The notes: generated by a model from the sequence alone, not told the origin. A DNA stretch of 64,000 nucleotides from Williamsia serinedens (GCF_024171725.1 NZ_JAMTCG010000001.1:496001-560000); one strand, 5' to 3'. Numbered from the stretch's first letter, positions 8,391 through 20,815 are shown. A program made the numbers and translations.

Positions 8391-9650
8391 ATGCAGTCGT
8401 GGTCGCGTGTCGAGGTCCGGTCGGTGCCGGGCACAGGTCCCCAGCTCCGTCTCCACGACACCTCGGACGCGGAGGTCCGCCCCGTCACGCCCGGGCCGAC
8501 GGCCACGATGTACGTCTGCGGCATCACGCCCTACGACGCGACGCACCTCGGCCACGCGGCGACCTACCTGACCTTCGACCTCATCCACCGCCTGTGGCTC
8601 GACGCCGGACACGACGTGCGCTACGTGCAGAACGTCACCGACGTCGACGACCCGCTGTTCGAGCGGGCCGAGCGTGACGGCATCGACTGGCGCGACCTCG
8701 GTGAGCGCGAGACCCGCCTCTTCCGCGACGACATGGCCGCGCTGCGCGTGCTCCCGCCCCACCACTACACCGGTGCGGTCGAGTCGGTGGACGAGGTGAT
8801 CGAGCTCGTCGGCAAGCTCGTCGCGTCGGGCGCGGCCTACGTGGTCGACGACGCCGAACACCCCGACATCTACTTCCGCACCGACGCCACACCGCAGTTC
8901 GGCTACGAGTCGAACTACGACCGCGCCACCATGGAGACCTTCTTCGCCGAACGTGGCGGCGACCCCGCCCGCCCGGGCAAGCGCGATCCGCTGGACGCGC
9001 TCATCTGGCGAGCCGCCCGCGACGGCGAGCCGTCGTGGGACTCACCGCACGGCCCGGGCCGTCCCGGCTGGCACATCGAGTGCGCGGCGATCGCGCTCAA
9101 CCGTCTCGGCGCACCGATCGACGTGCAGGGCGGCGGCAGCGACCTGATCTTCCCGCACCACGAGTTCTCCGCGGCGCACGCCGAGGCCGTCACCGGCGAG
9201 CGCCGCTTCGCCGGGCACTACGTGCACACCGGGATGATCGGTCTCGACGGCGAGAAGATGTCGAAGAGCCTGGGCAACCTGGTGTTCGTGTCGAAGCTGA
9301 CCGCCGCGGGCGTCGATCCCGGGGCGATCCGGTTGGCCGTCTTCGCCGACCACTACCGCGCCGACCGCATGTGGACCGACGCCGTGCTCGACGCGGGCGT
9401 CGCCCGGCTGAGCCGCTGGCGCGACGCCGTCGCCCGCGGCACCGGCCCCGACCCCGACGACGTCGTCCTGCGGCTGCGCACCCATCTCGCCGACGACCTC
9501 GACACCCCGAAGGCGCTCGCCGCGATCGACGGGTGGGTCACCGACGTGGAGCGCGGGATCGGGTCGGTGCCCGACGCGGGTGAGCGGATCGCCGACGCGG
9601 TCGACGCGTTGCTCGGTGTCGAGCTGCGTCAGGGATCCGGACCGAAGTAG
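8391..9650 (+). CDS. mshC: L-cysteine:1D-myo-inositol 2-amino-2-deoxy-alpha-D-glucopyranoside ligase (MshC)
   Basis: A 419-residue ATP-dependent ligase joining cysteine to GlcN-inositol in mycothiol synthesis. It is a cysteinyl-tRNA synthetase paralogue. The zinc-ligand region YVCGITPYD and the HIGH-like ATHLGHA lie around residues 43-57, WHIECAAIA in the middle, and the KMSKS loop ([10 protein letters not shown]) near residue 286. Length matches MshC (about 410-420) rather than CysS (about 460), and the C-terminal tRNA-binding part is shortened, which separates it from true CysS. Mycothiol is the main actinobacterial thiol, so this gene also supports the taxonomic call. Confidence 0.96.
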   Translation: MQSWSRVEVRSVPGTGPQLRLHDTSDAEVRPVTPGPTATMYVCGITPYDATHLGHAATYLTFDLIHRLWLDAGHDVRYVQNVTDVDDPLFERAERDGIDWRDLGERETRLFRDDMAALRVLPPHHYTGAVESVDEVIELVGKLVASGAAYVVDDAEHPDIYFRTDATPQFGYESNYDRATMETFFAERGGDPARPGKRDPLDALIWRAARDGEPSWDSPHGPGRPGWHIECAAIALNRLGAPIDVQGGGSDLIFPHHEFSAAHAEAVTGERRFAGHYVHTGMIGLDGEKMSKSLGNLVFVSKLTAAGVDPGAIRLAVFADHYRADRMWTDAVLDAGVARLSRWRDAVARGTGPDPDDVVLRLRTHLADDLDTPKALAAIDGWVTDVERGIGSVPDAGERIADAVDALLGVELRQGSGPK

Positions 9651-9653
9651 GTT
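9648..9653 (+). promoter_or_regulatory. -10 element of leaderless promoter for the 107-residue protein
   Basis: TAGGTT overlaps the mshC stop codon; 6 bases later is GTG 9660. Confidence 0.5.
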
Positions 9654-9659
9654 TGCCCG

Positions 9660-9983
9660 GTGGCCCATCTCACCGAACTGGACCCCGACACCTCCGAGGG
9701 CGTGTGGACGGTGGTCACCCGCACCTCGACCTACCTCCTCGACTTCGAGGAGATGACGCTGCTCCGCGCCCCCGGCGTGGGTGGGCCGCCGCCCGGCGCG
9801 GACGGCGACGATCCATGGGCGGTCAGCCAGTTGCGGCGCGACTCCGAGGACATCCCGCTGCTCGGCGTGAAGTCGTGCCGGATCGGGGAGTCCGCCCAGT
9901 TCTGGGTCCGCGCCGTCGACGACCCCGACGTGCGGACGTGGCGCATCACCACCCCCGTCGTGTCGATCGAGCGGATCAGCTGA
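9660..9983 (+). CDS. Conserved small protein of unknown function
   Basis: A 107-residue soluble protein with no family I recognise. Beta-rich segments (VWTVVTRTSTYLLDFEEMTLLR, VKSCRIGESAQFWVRAVD, WRITTPVVSIERI) flank a Gly/Pro/Asp-rich loop. The pattern resembles the small beta-sheet proteins often found next to other genes in actinobacteria. It starts 9 bases after mshC at a GTG set 6 bases behind TAGGTT. Its 3' end overlaps the convergent nirD stop by 8 bases. There is no signal peptide or membrane segment. Confidence 0.65.
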   Translation: MAHLTELDPDTSEGVWTVVTRTSTYLLDFEEMTLLRAPGVGGPPPGADGDDPWAVSQLRRDSEDIPLLGVKSCRIGESAQFWVRAVDDPDVRTWRITTPVVSIERIS

Positions 9984-10314
9984 GGTCCGCGGTCAGCCGT
10001 ACCGCGACCCGATCCCCGTCGACCCGGGCCGCGAACACCTCCAGCGACCCGATGCCGTCGTCGGTGCACGAGCCGTCGGCGAAGCGGAACCGGTACTGGT
10101 GCAACGGACACACCACCGTCTCGGTGTCGATCTGACCGTCCGCGACGGGCCCGCCCCGATGCGGACACACCGCTCCGGTGGCGCGGACCGTGCCGTCGGA
10201 GAGACGGAACACCGCGACCTGCCGCCCGTCGACGACGTAGGTACGCCCTTCGCCCGGCGTCAGGTCCGCGATCGACCCGACGACGACCCAGCCCGGCGCG
10301 GTGTCGGTGGTCAT
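9976..10314 (-). CDS. nirD: Assimilatory nitrite reductase small subunit (NirD), Rieske type
   Basis: A 112-residue Rieske-fold subunit of NAD(P)H nitrite reductase. The full [2Fe-2S] ligand set is visible: C-P-H in AVCPHRGGPVADG near residue 49 and C-P-L-H in VVCPLHQYRF near residue 69. Some NirD homologues have lost these ligands, so this one probably binds a cluster. Its ATG overlaps the nirB stop by four bases (ATGA), so the subunits are translationally coupled. It ends against the convergent 107-residue gene. Confidence 0.93.
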   Translation of the reverse strand: MTTDTAPGWVVVGSIADLTPGEGRTYVVDGRQVAVFRLSDGTVRATGAVCPHRGGPVADGQIDTETVVCPLHQYRFRFADGSCTDDGIGSLEVFAARVDGDRVAVRLTADLS

Positions 10315-12788
10315 CGGGCCGGCACGGTCGGGAGCGGCAACAGCGGCAGGGCCGAGGCGAACTGGGCCGGTGACCGCGGCGCCTCCCGCTCACGCCACGG
10401 GTCGCGGTACCCGGCGACCGCGGCCTCGATGCGCTCCTGCAGTCCGGCGACGACGCCGTCGCGGTCGTCGACGAGCACCGCACGCAGTTCCTCGATCCCG
10501 ACGCGCGGCACCCACGCGTAGGTCCGCTCCAGCCATCGCGCCTGCTCGCGGTAGTGCTGGACGAACAGACCGATCAACCGGATCACCTCGTCGCCGGAGT
10601 CGACGGTTGCCAGCAGGTCACCCTTGCGGACGTGCGCACCGGCCGCGCCACCGACGTAGATCTCCCAGCGGTCGGAGGCGGCCCCACCGTCACCGACGGC
10701 CACCGCCCCGATGTCCTTGCACAGGGCCTCGGCGCAGTTGCGGGGACACCCGGTGACGGCGAGCTTCAGTTTCGCGGGCGTCTCGAGCCCCATGAACCTC
10801 TTCTCCACGGCGACGCCGAGCGCGGTGGAGTCACCCAGCCCGTAGCGGCAGTAGTCGGTGCCGACGCAGGTCTTCACCGTCCGCATGCTCTTGCCGTAGG
10901 CGTATCCCGACGGCATGTCGAGGTCGGCCCACACCTTCGGCAGGTCCTCCTTGCGGACCCCGAGCAGATCGATGCGTTGGCCACCGGTGATCTTGACCAT
11001 CGGGACGGAGTACTTCTCGGCGACGTCGGCGATGCGCCGCAGCTGCGCGGGACTGGTCACGCCGCCAGCGATCTGGGGGACCACCGAGAACGTCCCGTCG
11101 CGCTGGATGTTCGCGTGCACCCGGTCGTTGATGAACAGGGCGCCGCGTTCGTCGGTCCAGTCGGGACCCCAGACGACCCGCAGCAGCGAGGCCAGCGGCA
11201 TCTTGGCGGTCGCGTCCTCACCGTCGGGCGCGAGTGCGGCGAACACCTCCGACACCGAGCGCAGGTCCGACGCCCGGATCGCGCCGATCAGTTCGGGTTT
11301 CGTCATCGGGATGCACGGCACGTAGCGCTCCGCGGACGGGTCGGCACCGAGCCCGCCTCCCGACGCGTGGTCGACGATGTCGGCGACGAGGCCCTTGCAG
11401 GAGCCGCATCCCTTCCCGGCGCGGGTGGCCGCCACGACCTCGGCGAGGCTCGACGCACCGCCGCGGACGCACCCGACGATCTGTCCCTTGGTCACGCCGT
11501 TGCAGTTGCACACCTGCGCGTCGTCGGCGAGTTCGGCCGCACCGGTCTCCGCGCTCGGGGCACCGAGGTCGAACAGCATGCTGATCCGTTCCTCGGGCAG
11601 CGGCACCTTGTCGTCGAACGCCTGCGTCAGGAAGTTCGCCTTGCTGATGTCGCCGAGGAGCATCGCCCCGATGAGCTTGTCGTCGCGGACCACGACGGAC
11701 TTGTAGGTGCCGCTGCGGGGTTCGTAGAACTGCACGAACTCGTCGTCGTCGCGCTCGGGGCCCTGGACCCCCATCGCCGCGACGTCGACGCCGGCGACCT
11801 TCAGCTTCGTCGCCGTCCGCGACCCGTGATAGGTCGCGCGCGGGTCCGCGCCGGTGAGGACGTCGGCGAGGACGACCGCCTGCTCCCACAGCGGCGCGAC
11901 GAGCCCGTAGACCTCGCCGCGGTGCTGCGCGCACTCGCCGACCGCGAACACCGAACTCTCGTCCTCGCAGCGCATCTGGTCGTCGACGACGATCCCGCGC
12001 TCGATGACCAGTCCCGCACGGCGGGCGAGCTCGACGTTCGGCCGGATCCCCGCGGTGATCACCACCATGTCGGCGTCGAGCCGACCGCCGTCGGTGAACG
12101 CCACCCCGCTCACGTCGCCGCGGTCGTCCCGGAGGACGGCCGACGTACGCCGGGAGGTGTGCACCCCGACACCGAGCGATTCGATCTTGCGGCGCAGGAC
12201 GCGTCCCGCGCGCTCGTCGAGCTGCTGGTTCATCAGGTGCCCGGGGGAGTGCACCACGTCGACCGTGACGCCCTGCGTCCGCAGACCGTGCGCCGCCTCC
12301 AGACCCAGCAGCCCGCCGCCGACGACGACCGCGCGCGTCCCGTCGCGGGCGCTCGCCATCTGCAGCATCCCGTTGGTGTCGGCGATGGTCCGGAACCCGA
12401 ACACCCCGCGGGCGAGCCGTCCGTCGGGTTCGCGCAGACCGTCCATGTTCGGGAAGTGGGTGAGGCTGCCGGTCGCGACGACGAGGACGTCGTAGCCGAT
12501 GACGAGGTCGCTCTCACAGGTCACCGTCTTCGCGAACCGGTCGATGGCCACCACACGGTCCCCGGCGTGCAGCGTTATGCCGTTCTCGGCGTACCAGGCC
12601 ATCGGGTTGAGCATCAGGTCGTCGTCGTCCAGCGACTGCTCCCCGGCGAGGACGTGCGAGAGCATGATCCGGTTGTAGTTGCCGTAGGGCTCGTCGCCCA
12701 CCATCGTGATGTCGAACATCTCGCCGCCGCCGCGGGCGAGGATCTCCTCGACGGTCCGCGCGCCTGCCATGCCGTTGCCGACGACCAC
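10311..12788 (-). CDS. nirB: Assimilatory nitrite reductase large subunit (NirB)
   Basis: About 825 residues, reducing nitrite to ammonium with NAD(P)H through FAD, a BFD-like [2Fe-2S] domain, and a siroheme/[4Fe-4S] centre. In order: VVVGNGMAG (FAD), an NAD-binding VVVGGGLLGLEAAHG, the cysteine set VCNCNG and GCGSCKG at about residues 425-465, then GTDYCRYG and TGCPRNCAEALC at about 645-690 as siroheme-Fe/S ligands. The first conventional start is GTG 12788, which trims the first beta strand. CTG 12812, overlapping the upstream stop as CTGA and giving MSGGRRRLVVVGNG, better fits the family N-terminus. There is no convincing ribosome site for either. Confidence 0.94.
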   Translation of the reverse strand: MVVGNGMAGARTVEEILARGGGEMFDITMVGDEPYGNYNRIMLSHVLAGEQSLDDDDLMLNPMAWYAENGITLHAGDRVVAIDRFAKTVTCESDLVIGYDVLVVATGSLTHFPNMDGLREPDGRLARGVFGFRTIADTNGMLQMASARDGTRAVVVGGGLLGLEAAHGLRTQGVTVDVVHSPGHLMNQQLDERAGRVLRRKIESLGVGVHTSRRTSAVLRDDRGDVSGVAFTDGGRLDADMVVITAGIRPNVELARRAGLVIERGIVVDDQMRCEDESSVFAVGECAQHRGEVYGLVAPLWEQAVVLADVLTGADPRATYHGSRTATKLKVAGVDVAAMGVQGPERDDDEFVQFYEPRSGTYKSVVVRDDKLIGAMLLGDISKANFLTQAFDDKVPLPEERISMLFDLGAPSAETGAAELADDAQVCNCNGVTKGQIVGCVRGGASSLAEVVAATRAGKGCGSCKGLVADIVDHASGGGLGADPSAERYVPCIPMTKPELIGAIRASDLRSVSEVFAALAPDGEDATAKMPLASLLRVVWGPDWTDERGALFINDRVHANIQRDGTFSVVPQIAGGVTSPAQLRRIADVAEKYSVPMVKITGGQRIDLLGVRKEDLPKVWADLDMPSGYAYGKSMRTVKTCVGTDYCRYGLGDSTALGVAVEKRFMGLETPAKLKLAVTGCPRNCAEALCKDIGAVAVGDGGAASDRWEIYVGGAAGAHVRKGDLLATVDSGDEVIRLIGLFVQHYREQARWLERTYAWVPRVGIEELRAVLVDDRDGVVAGLQERIEAAVAGYRDPWREREAPRSPAQFASALPLLPLPTVPAR

Positions 12789-12808
12789 GAGCCGACGGCG
12801 CCCGCCGC

Positions 12809-13153
12809 TCAGAAGACCACCATCCCGAAGTCCACGACCATCTCCCCGGTGCACCCGGCGGGTGCGGCGAAGACCAGTTCCAGCGTGGAGTCGGGGTCGA
12901 CGTCCTCGACGACTCGCAGCGGGATGTTGACCGCACCGCGCGCTCCCATCGGGAACAGGCGCATCGTCCGTCCGTCGCACGTCAGTGCCACGTGGACGAG
13001 TTCGTCCGACGAGTTGCCGCCGCGGAAGTACAGCGGCTGGGCGGTGAGGCCCGACGGGACGACGTACCGCAGCGAGGGATGCAGGGGGGCCGGCGTGGCC
13101 AGGCCCGTGCCCGCGAACGGGAACACGCCCTGCAGGAAGTGGGGTGTGGACAT
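12809..13153 (-). CDS. 114-residue protein of unknown function at the head of the nirBD operon
   Basis: A soluble 114-residue protein with beta-sandwich-like composition: PHFLQGVFPFAG, LRYVVPSGLTAQPLYFRGG, ELVHVALTCDGRTMRLFPMG, NIPLRVVEDVDPDSTLELVF, and a C-terminal GEMVVDFGMVVF. I recall similar short proteins next to nitrite or nitrate assimilation genes in related genera, but cannot confirm a named family. It lies directly upstream of nirB, with the stop overlapping a possible CTG start, so it is probably co-transcribed and may assist the reductase. I start at ATG 13153; a longer frame to 13219 adds a basic leader that does not look conserved. Confidence 0.75.
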   Translation of the reverse strand: MSTPHFLQGVFPFAGTGLATPAPLHPSLRYVVPSGLTAQPLYFRGGNSSDELVHVALTCDGRTMRLFPMGARGAVNIPLRVVEDVDPDSTLELVFAAPAGCTGEMVVDFGMVVF

Positions 13154-13258
13154 GCGTTCACCCTGCTGGCACGACGTCAACCGACCTTTGCCGCGCCGTA
13201 ACGGCTCGGTTGTCGGCAACTCACGGCCCGCGCGCCCGCGGGGTGAACTGCGGTGGGC

Positions 13259-14137
13259 TCAGCCTCCGAAGGAGCCCGGTCCGCGTCGACGCAGGTAGCG
13301 CTCGAACTCGGCGGCCAGGGCGTCGCCGTCGATCTTGCTCATCGCGTCCTCGACGCTGACCTCGGCGTCACCGCGCTCCTCGAGCCCGCGGACGTACTCG
13401 GCGATCTCCTCGTCGTCCTCGGTCATCTCGGTGACCGCCTGCTCCCACTCCTCGGCCTGCGCGGGCAGGTCACCGAGCGGCACCTCGAGGTCGAGGACCT
13501 CCTCGACCCGCGAGAGCAGCGCGACGGTGGCCTTGGGGTTGGGCGGCGTCGAGACGTAATGCGGGACCGCGGCCCAGAACGACACCGCGGGGATGCCCTC
13601 GGCGACGCACAGGTGTTGCAGCACACCGGTGATGCCAGTCGGCCCCTCGTAGCGACTCTCCTGCAGGTTGTAGCTGAGGGCCGAGTCCTTGCTGTAGGTG
13701 GTGCCGGTCACCGGCACCGGCCGCGTGTGCGGGGCGTCGGCCAACAGTGCGCCGAGGATGACCATCGTCTGCACGTCGAGACGACGTGCGACATCGATGA
13801 TCTCCGCGCAGAACTGACGCCACCGCATGTTCGGCTCGATGCCGCGCAACAGCACCACATCGTGATCCGACCCGGGAGGGCTACACCACGAGATCGACGT
13901 GGCCGGCCACTCGATACGTCGCGTCACCCCGTCGACCTGCTTTACGATGGGACGGTTGACCTGGAAGTCGTAGTAGTCGTCGGAATCGATCTCGACGAGG
14001 GGGAGGGCATCCCAGATCAGCGCCAGATGCTCGACCGCGCCGCTCGCGGCGTCGCCGGCGTCGTTCCAGCCCTCGAAGGCCGCGACCAGGATCGGCGCCC
14101 GCAGGGTGGGCAGTGGGGACGACTGGTCAGCTGTCAC
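13259..14137 (-). CDS. PAC2 family protein
   Basis: A 292-residue member of the PAC2 family, named after a eukaryotic proteasome-assembly chaperone. Features include the N-terminal ILVAAFEGWNDAGDAAS, a Rossmann-like core with TMVILGALLADAPHTRPV, YEGPTGITGVLQ and VSFWAAVPHYV, and an acidic C-terminal tail. In mycobacteria the homologue (Rv2125) has this position beside metH; its function is not settled, and any tie to the proteasome genes 13 kb away is speculation. GTG 14137 is preceded by TAGGCT and a 6-base spacer. It is divergent from metH. Confidence 0.88.
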   Translation of the reverse strand: MTADQSSPLPTLRAPILVAAFEGWNDAGDAASGAVEHLALIWDALPLVEIDSDDYYDFQVNRPIVKQVDGVTRRIEWPATSISWCSPPGSDHDVVLLRGIEPNMRWRQFCAEIIDVARRLDVQTMVILGALLADAPHTRPVPVTGTTYSKDSALSYNLQESRYEGPTGITGVLQHLCVAEGIPAVSFWAAVPHYVSTPPNPKATVALLSRVEEVLDLEVPLGDLPAQAEEWEQAVTEMTEDDEEIAEYVRGLEERGDAEVSVEDAMSKIDGDALAAEFERYLRRRGPGSFGG

Positions 14138-14143
14138 CGACCC

Positions 14144-14149
14144 AGCCTA
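14144..14149 (-). promoter_or_regulatory. -10 element of leaderless promoter for the PAC2 gene
   Basis: On the minus strand TAGGCT is followed by 6 bases and GTG 14137. Confidence 0.55.
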
Positions 14150-14175
14150 CGACCGATGACCGAAACGGAGCGAAC

Positions 14176-14181
14176 TACCCT
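14176..14181 (+). promoter_or_regulatory. -10 element of leaderless metH promoter
   Basis: TACCCT is followed by 7 bases and ATG 14189, which decides between this ATG and the one at 14156. I see no cobalamin riboswitch here. Confidence 0.55.
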
Positions 14182-14188
14182 GAGCACC

Positions 14189-17797
<3,609 letters not shown>

Positions 17798-17810
17798 GCC
17801 GTTGACGGCG

Positions 17811-17843
17811 GGCTGGGAGGTCGCTCACACCGTCCTCCCAGCC
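17811..17843 (+). terminator. metH terminator hairpin
   Basis: A perfect 10-bp inverted repeat, GGCTGGGAGG at 17811-17820 and CCTCCCAGCC at 17834-17843, with a 13-base loop, starting 13 bases after the metH stop. There is no T tract. Confidence 0.6.
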
Positions 17844-17864
17844 TGACCGCTCAGGGTGTCGGGT

Positions 17865-19310
17865 ATGACCGCTGTGCTCGCCGACCCGGCCACTACGACC
17901 GATGCCGACGCTGATCGGTGGTCACTGATGACGCGTCCACCACGGATCGTCCGCTGGGCTGCGGTCGTCGCGGTCCTCACGGTCGCCCTGCTGGTGCGCT
18001 GGCAGTTCGTGCACGTCGAGACCCTGGACTACCGGGCGTTCCTCAGCCGGTGGTACGACACCCTCGACCAGCAGGGCGTCAGCGCGTTCCGATCGCGCTT
18101 CGCCGACTACAACTACCCGTACCTGTACCTGATCGCGGGACTGGCGTGGCTGCACATCCCGTCGTTGGTCGGCATCAAGGCGCTGTCGATCGCGGCCGAC
18201 GTCGTGCTCGCCGCGATCGCCGCCCGGATCGCGGCACTGCGGTCGCCGAACCCCTGGGTGCCGATCGGCGCGTTCACGCTCGTGCTGTTCCTGCCCTCGG
18301 TGATCGCGAACAGCGCGTGGTGGGGCCAGGCCGACGGCATCTACACCGCGTGCGCGCTGGCCGGGATCCTGTTCCTGCTCCGGGGTGGTCGTGGGCACCG
18401 TCGCCGTGACGCGCTCATCGCCTGCGCGCTGTTCGGGCTCGCGGTGTCGTTCAAGCTGCAGGCGGTGTTCGTCCTCCCGGTCCTCGCCTGGGTCGTCCTG
18501 CGCCGCCGCGTGCCCTGGTACGCGGTGCTGATGCTCCCGCTCGTCTACGTCGCACTCGACGTCCCCGTCCTGATCGCCGGGGCGCCCTGGCGGGAGGTCT
18601 TCTCGGTGTACCTGAGTCAGACAGACTCCTACCGGCAGTTGACGCTCGGCGCGGCCAACCTCTACCAGTTGATCCCTCTGTCCGGTGACGTGACCTGGGC
18701 GGCGTACAAGGGCATCGGCGCCGCACTGGTCGTCGTGGTCGGGTTCCTGCTCTGGTCGGTGGTCCGTCGGCCCGCGGTGACCGACGCGTCGATCCTGGTC
18801 GTCGCGGCCGCGTCCGCGATCGTGGTGCCGTTCCTGCTCCCGGCCATGCACGACCGGTACTTCTACGCCGCCGAGGTGCTCAGCGTGATCGCCGCGTTCT
18901 TCCTGCCTCTGCGCTACGCGCTCATCCCGGTGCTCGTGCAGGCGGCGGCGATCGGCGTCTACCACTCGTCGCTCACCGGCGATCAGGGCGGGATGCGCGG
19001 TGGCGGCATGGGGTCCGGCGGTGGCGGTGGATTCGGCGGGGGTGGTCCGCGGCCCGACGGCGCGGGGCCGGGCGCCGGCTCCCGACCCGGTGGGTTCCGG
19101 CCCGAGGGAGGCGGTGGCGGGCCGGGGCGTTCCGGCGGTGCAGGGTCGTCCGGGTACACCTCCGGCCGCGGCGACACGGCCCTCACCGTCTACGCGTCGA
19201 TGATGGCGTGCGCCGCGGCCGGGGTGGTGGTCGCGCTGCGTCGGGTGCTGCGTCGTCAGGCGGTCTCGACGCGGTCGCCGGACGAGTCCAGCTGGGCAGC
19301 CGGCGCCTGA
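17865..19310 (+). CDS. GT-C type membrane glycosyltransferase (mannosyltransferase-like) with a Gly-rich insertion
   Basis: About 481 residues with 9-11 hydrophobic segments. The acidic first loop (VETLDYRAFLSRWYD) and the NSAWWGQADGIYTAC region resemble GT-C glycosyltransferases of the Gpi18/ALG type, which use polyprenol-phosphate sugars outside the membrane. Ppm1 in this window could supply such a donor, but the acceptor is unknown. Odd feature: between the last two membrane segments is a ~65-residue stretch of almost only Gly, Pro, Arg and Ser (GGMGSGGGGGFGGGG, then RPGGFRPEGGGGG). The 3' end overlaps the convergent MFS gene by 55 bases. GTG 17856 is an alternative start. Confidence 0.8.
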   Translation: MTAVLADPATTTDADADRWSLMTRPPRIVRWAAVVAVLTVALLVRWQFVHVETLDYRAFLSRWYDTLDQQGVSAFRSRFADYNYPYLYLIAGLAWLHIPSLVGIKALSIAADVVLAAIAARIAALRSPNPWVPIGAFTLVLFLPSVIANSAWWGQADGIYTACALAGILFLLRGGRGHRRRDALIACALFGLAVSFKLQAVFVLPVLAWVVLRRRVPWYAVLMLPLVYVALDVPVLIAGAPWREVFSVYLSQTDSYRQLTLGAANLYQLIPLSGDVTWAAYKGIGAALVVVVGFLLWSVVRRPAVTDASILVVAAASAIVVPFLLPAMHDRYFYAAEVLSVIAAFFLPLRYALIPVLVQAAAIGVYHSSLTGDQGGMRGGGMGSGGGGGFGGGGPRPDGAGPGAGSRPGGFRPEGGGGGPGRSGGAGSSGYTSGRGDTALTVYASMMACAAAGVVVALRRVLRRQAVSTRSPDESSWAAGA

Positions 19311-20809
19311 GCGGCGACGAAGTCGCGGCTGCGGACGAGCAGCAGTGCGCAGACCCCGCCCACGACGGCGACCGCGGCGCTGACCACGAACAGCGTGTTC
19401 ATCCCGTCGGCGAAGGCGGTGCGGATCGCGTCCCCGACGAGGGCCCGTTGCTGGCCGGGCAGCGCACCGAGTGCCCGCGGGATCGAACCGTCGTGGACTG
19501 CGTCGGCGAGACCTGCTGCGCGGGAACGCAGTTCCGGTGATCCGGCCAGGGACGCCTCCAGCGAGGAGCGCACCCGCGCGGCGAACAGCGAGCCGTAGAC
19601 GGCGATGCCCACCGCGATGCCGACCTGGCGGCAGGTGTTGTTCACACCGGACGCCATCCCCGAACGGTGATGGTCGACCACGCCGACCGCGGTCGACGCC
19701 AGCGGCGGGTTGACCAGACCGCTGCCGACGCCGGCGACGAGGAACCCGACCGCGAGGTGCGTCCACGACGACGCCCCGTCGAGACCGGCGCACAGGGCCA
19801 GACCGACGCCGACGAGCAGGAGGCCCGGGCCGACGAGCCAGCGGACGGGCAGCGTGTGGGCGAGTCGGCCGGACAGGGTCGCGACCACCATGGTCGCGCC
19901 GGAGATCAGCACCAACCGCAGACCGGCCTCCAGCGAGGAGTACCCGAGACCGTCCTGCAGGTAGAGCACGACGTACAGCAGCATCGCGAACAGCGAGCCG
20001 TTCATCGCGAACGCGGCCAGCGAGCCGCCGACGAACGTCGGGGTGCGGAGCAGCGACAGGTCGAACATCGGCTCGCGCACGGTTCTCTCGACCGCGACGA
20101 ACGCGAGGAGCAGGACCGCGCCGATCACGAACGACCCCACCACGATCGGGTCACCCCAGGAGCGGCTGCCCGTCTCGATGAACCCGAAGACCACGGCGAG
20201 CAGACCCACGGTCAGCGTCAGGACGCCGGGGACGTCGACCCGGCGGGGGTGCTCCGCCCGCGACTCGGCGATGACACGTGTGCCCCACAGGGCGAGGAGT
20301 CCCACCGGGAGGTTGACGAGGAAGATCCATCGCCACGACAGCCCGGTCGTCAACACCCCTCCCAGGATGGGGCCGAGCGCGGTCGCGACACCGGTGACCG
20401 CACCCCACGCGCCGAACGCGACACCGCGGTCACGGCCCTGGTAGAGCACCGAGAGCAACGCCAGCGAGGTCGCGAACAACATGGCCCCGCCGACGCCCTG
20501 CACGGCGCGTGCCGCGATGAGGAGGCCGGGATCGCCCGCCAGTCCACACAGCACCGAGGCGGCGGTGAACAGAGCCAGACCGAGCGCGAAGACGCGTCGT
20601 CGACCGACCCGGTCGGCGATCGACCCGGCGGTCAGGAGGAGGGACGCCAACGCGAGCGCATAGGCGTCGGTCACCCACTGGAGCTGGTCGAAACCGGCTC
20701 CGAGGGAGCGCTGGATGTCGGGGAGCGCGACCACGACGATGGTCACGTCCAGCAGGAACATGAAGGTGGCGGTGCACACCACGGCCAGGGGCCACCATTT
20801 GCGGGACAC
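19256..20809 (-). CDS. MFS drug-efflux transporter, DHA2 (14-TM) type
   Basis: A 517-residue transporter of the EmrB/QacA type. Signatures: DVTIVVVALPDIQRSL in helix 1 (the DHA2 D-x-x-I-V-x-V-A-L-P motif), LQWVTDAYALALASLLL, the loop GSIADRVGRRRVF, and GPILGGVLTTGLSWRWIFLVNLP (antiporter motif C). I count about 14 hydrophobic segments. Substrate unknown; probably lipophilic drugs or an endogenous product. The start is GTG 20809, behind a GAGAGGT ribosome site 6 bases away; a longer frame would run into the divergent regulator. The divergent double-Lrp gene 97 bases away is the likely controller. Confidence 0.9.
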   Translation of the reverse strand: MSRKWWPLAVVCTATFMFLLDVTIVVVALPDIQRSLGAGFDQLQWVTDAYALALASLLLTAGSIADRVGRRRVFALGLALFTAASVLCGLAGDPGLLIAARAVQGVGGAMLFATSLALLSVLYQGRDRGVAFGAWGAVTGVATALGPILGGVLTTGLSWRWIFLVNLPVGLLALWGTRVIAESRAEHPRRVDVPGVLTLTVGLLAVVFGFIETGSRSWGDPIVVGSFVIGAVLLLAFVAVERTVREPMFDLSLLRTPTFVGGSLAAFAMNGSLFAMLLYVVLYLQDGLGYSSLEAGLRLVLISGATMVVATLSGRLAHTLPVRWLVGPGLLLVGVGLALCAGLDGASSWTHLAVGFLVAGVGSGLVNPPLASTAVGVVDHHRSGMASGVNNTCRQVGIAVGIAVYGSLFAARVRSSLEASLAGSPELRSRAAGLADAVHDGSIPRALGALPGQQRALVGDAIRTAFADGMNTLFVVSAAVAVVGGVCALLLVRSRDFVAAQAPAAQLDSSGDRVETA

Positions 20810-20815
20810 GGTCGG

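Noticed and set aside
10554-13298. 914-residue open frame on the plus strand across nirB
   Set aside because: Antisense shadow of nirB and of the 114-residue gene; no domain recognisable.
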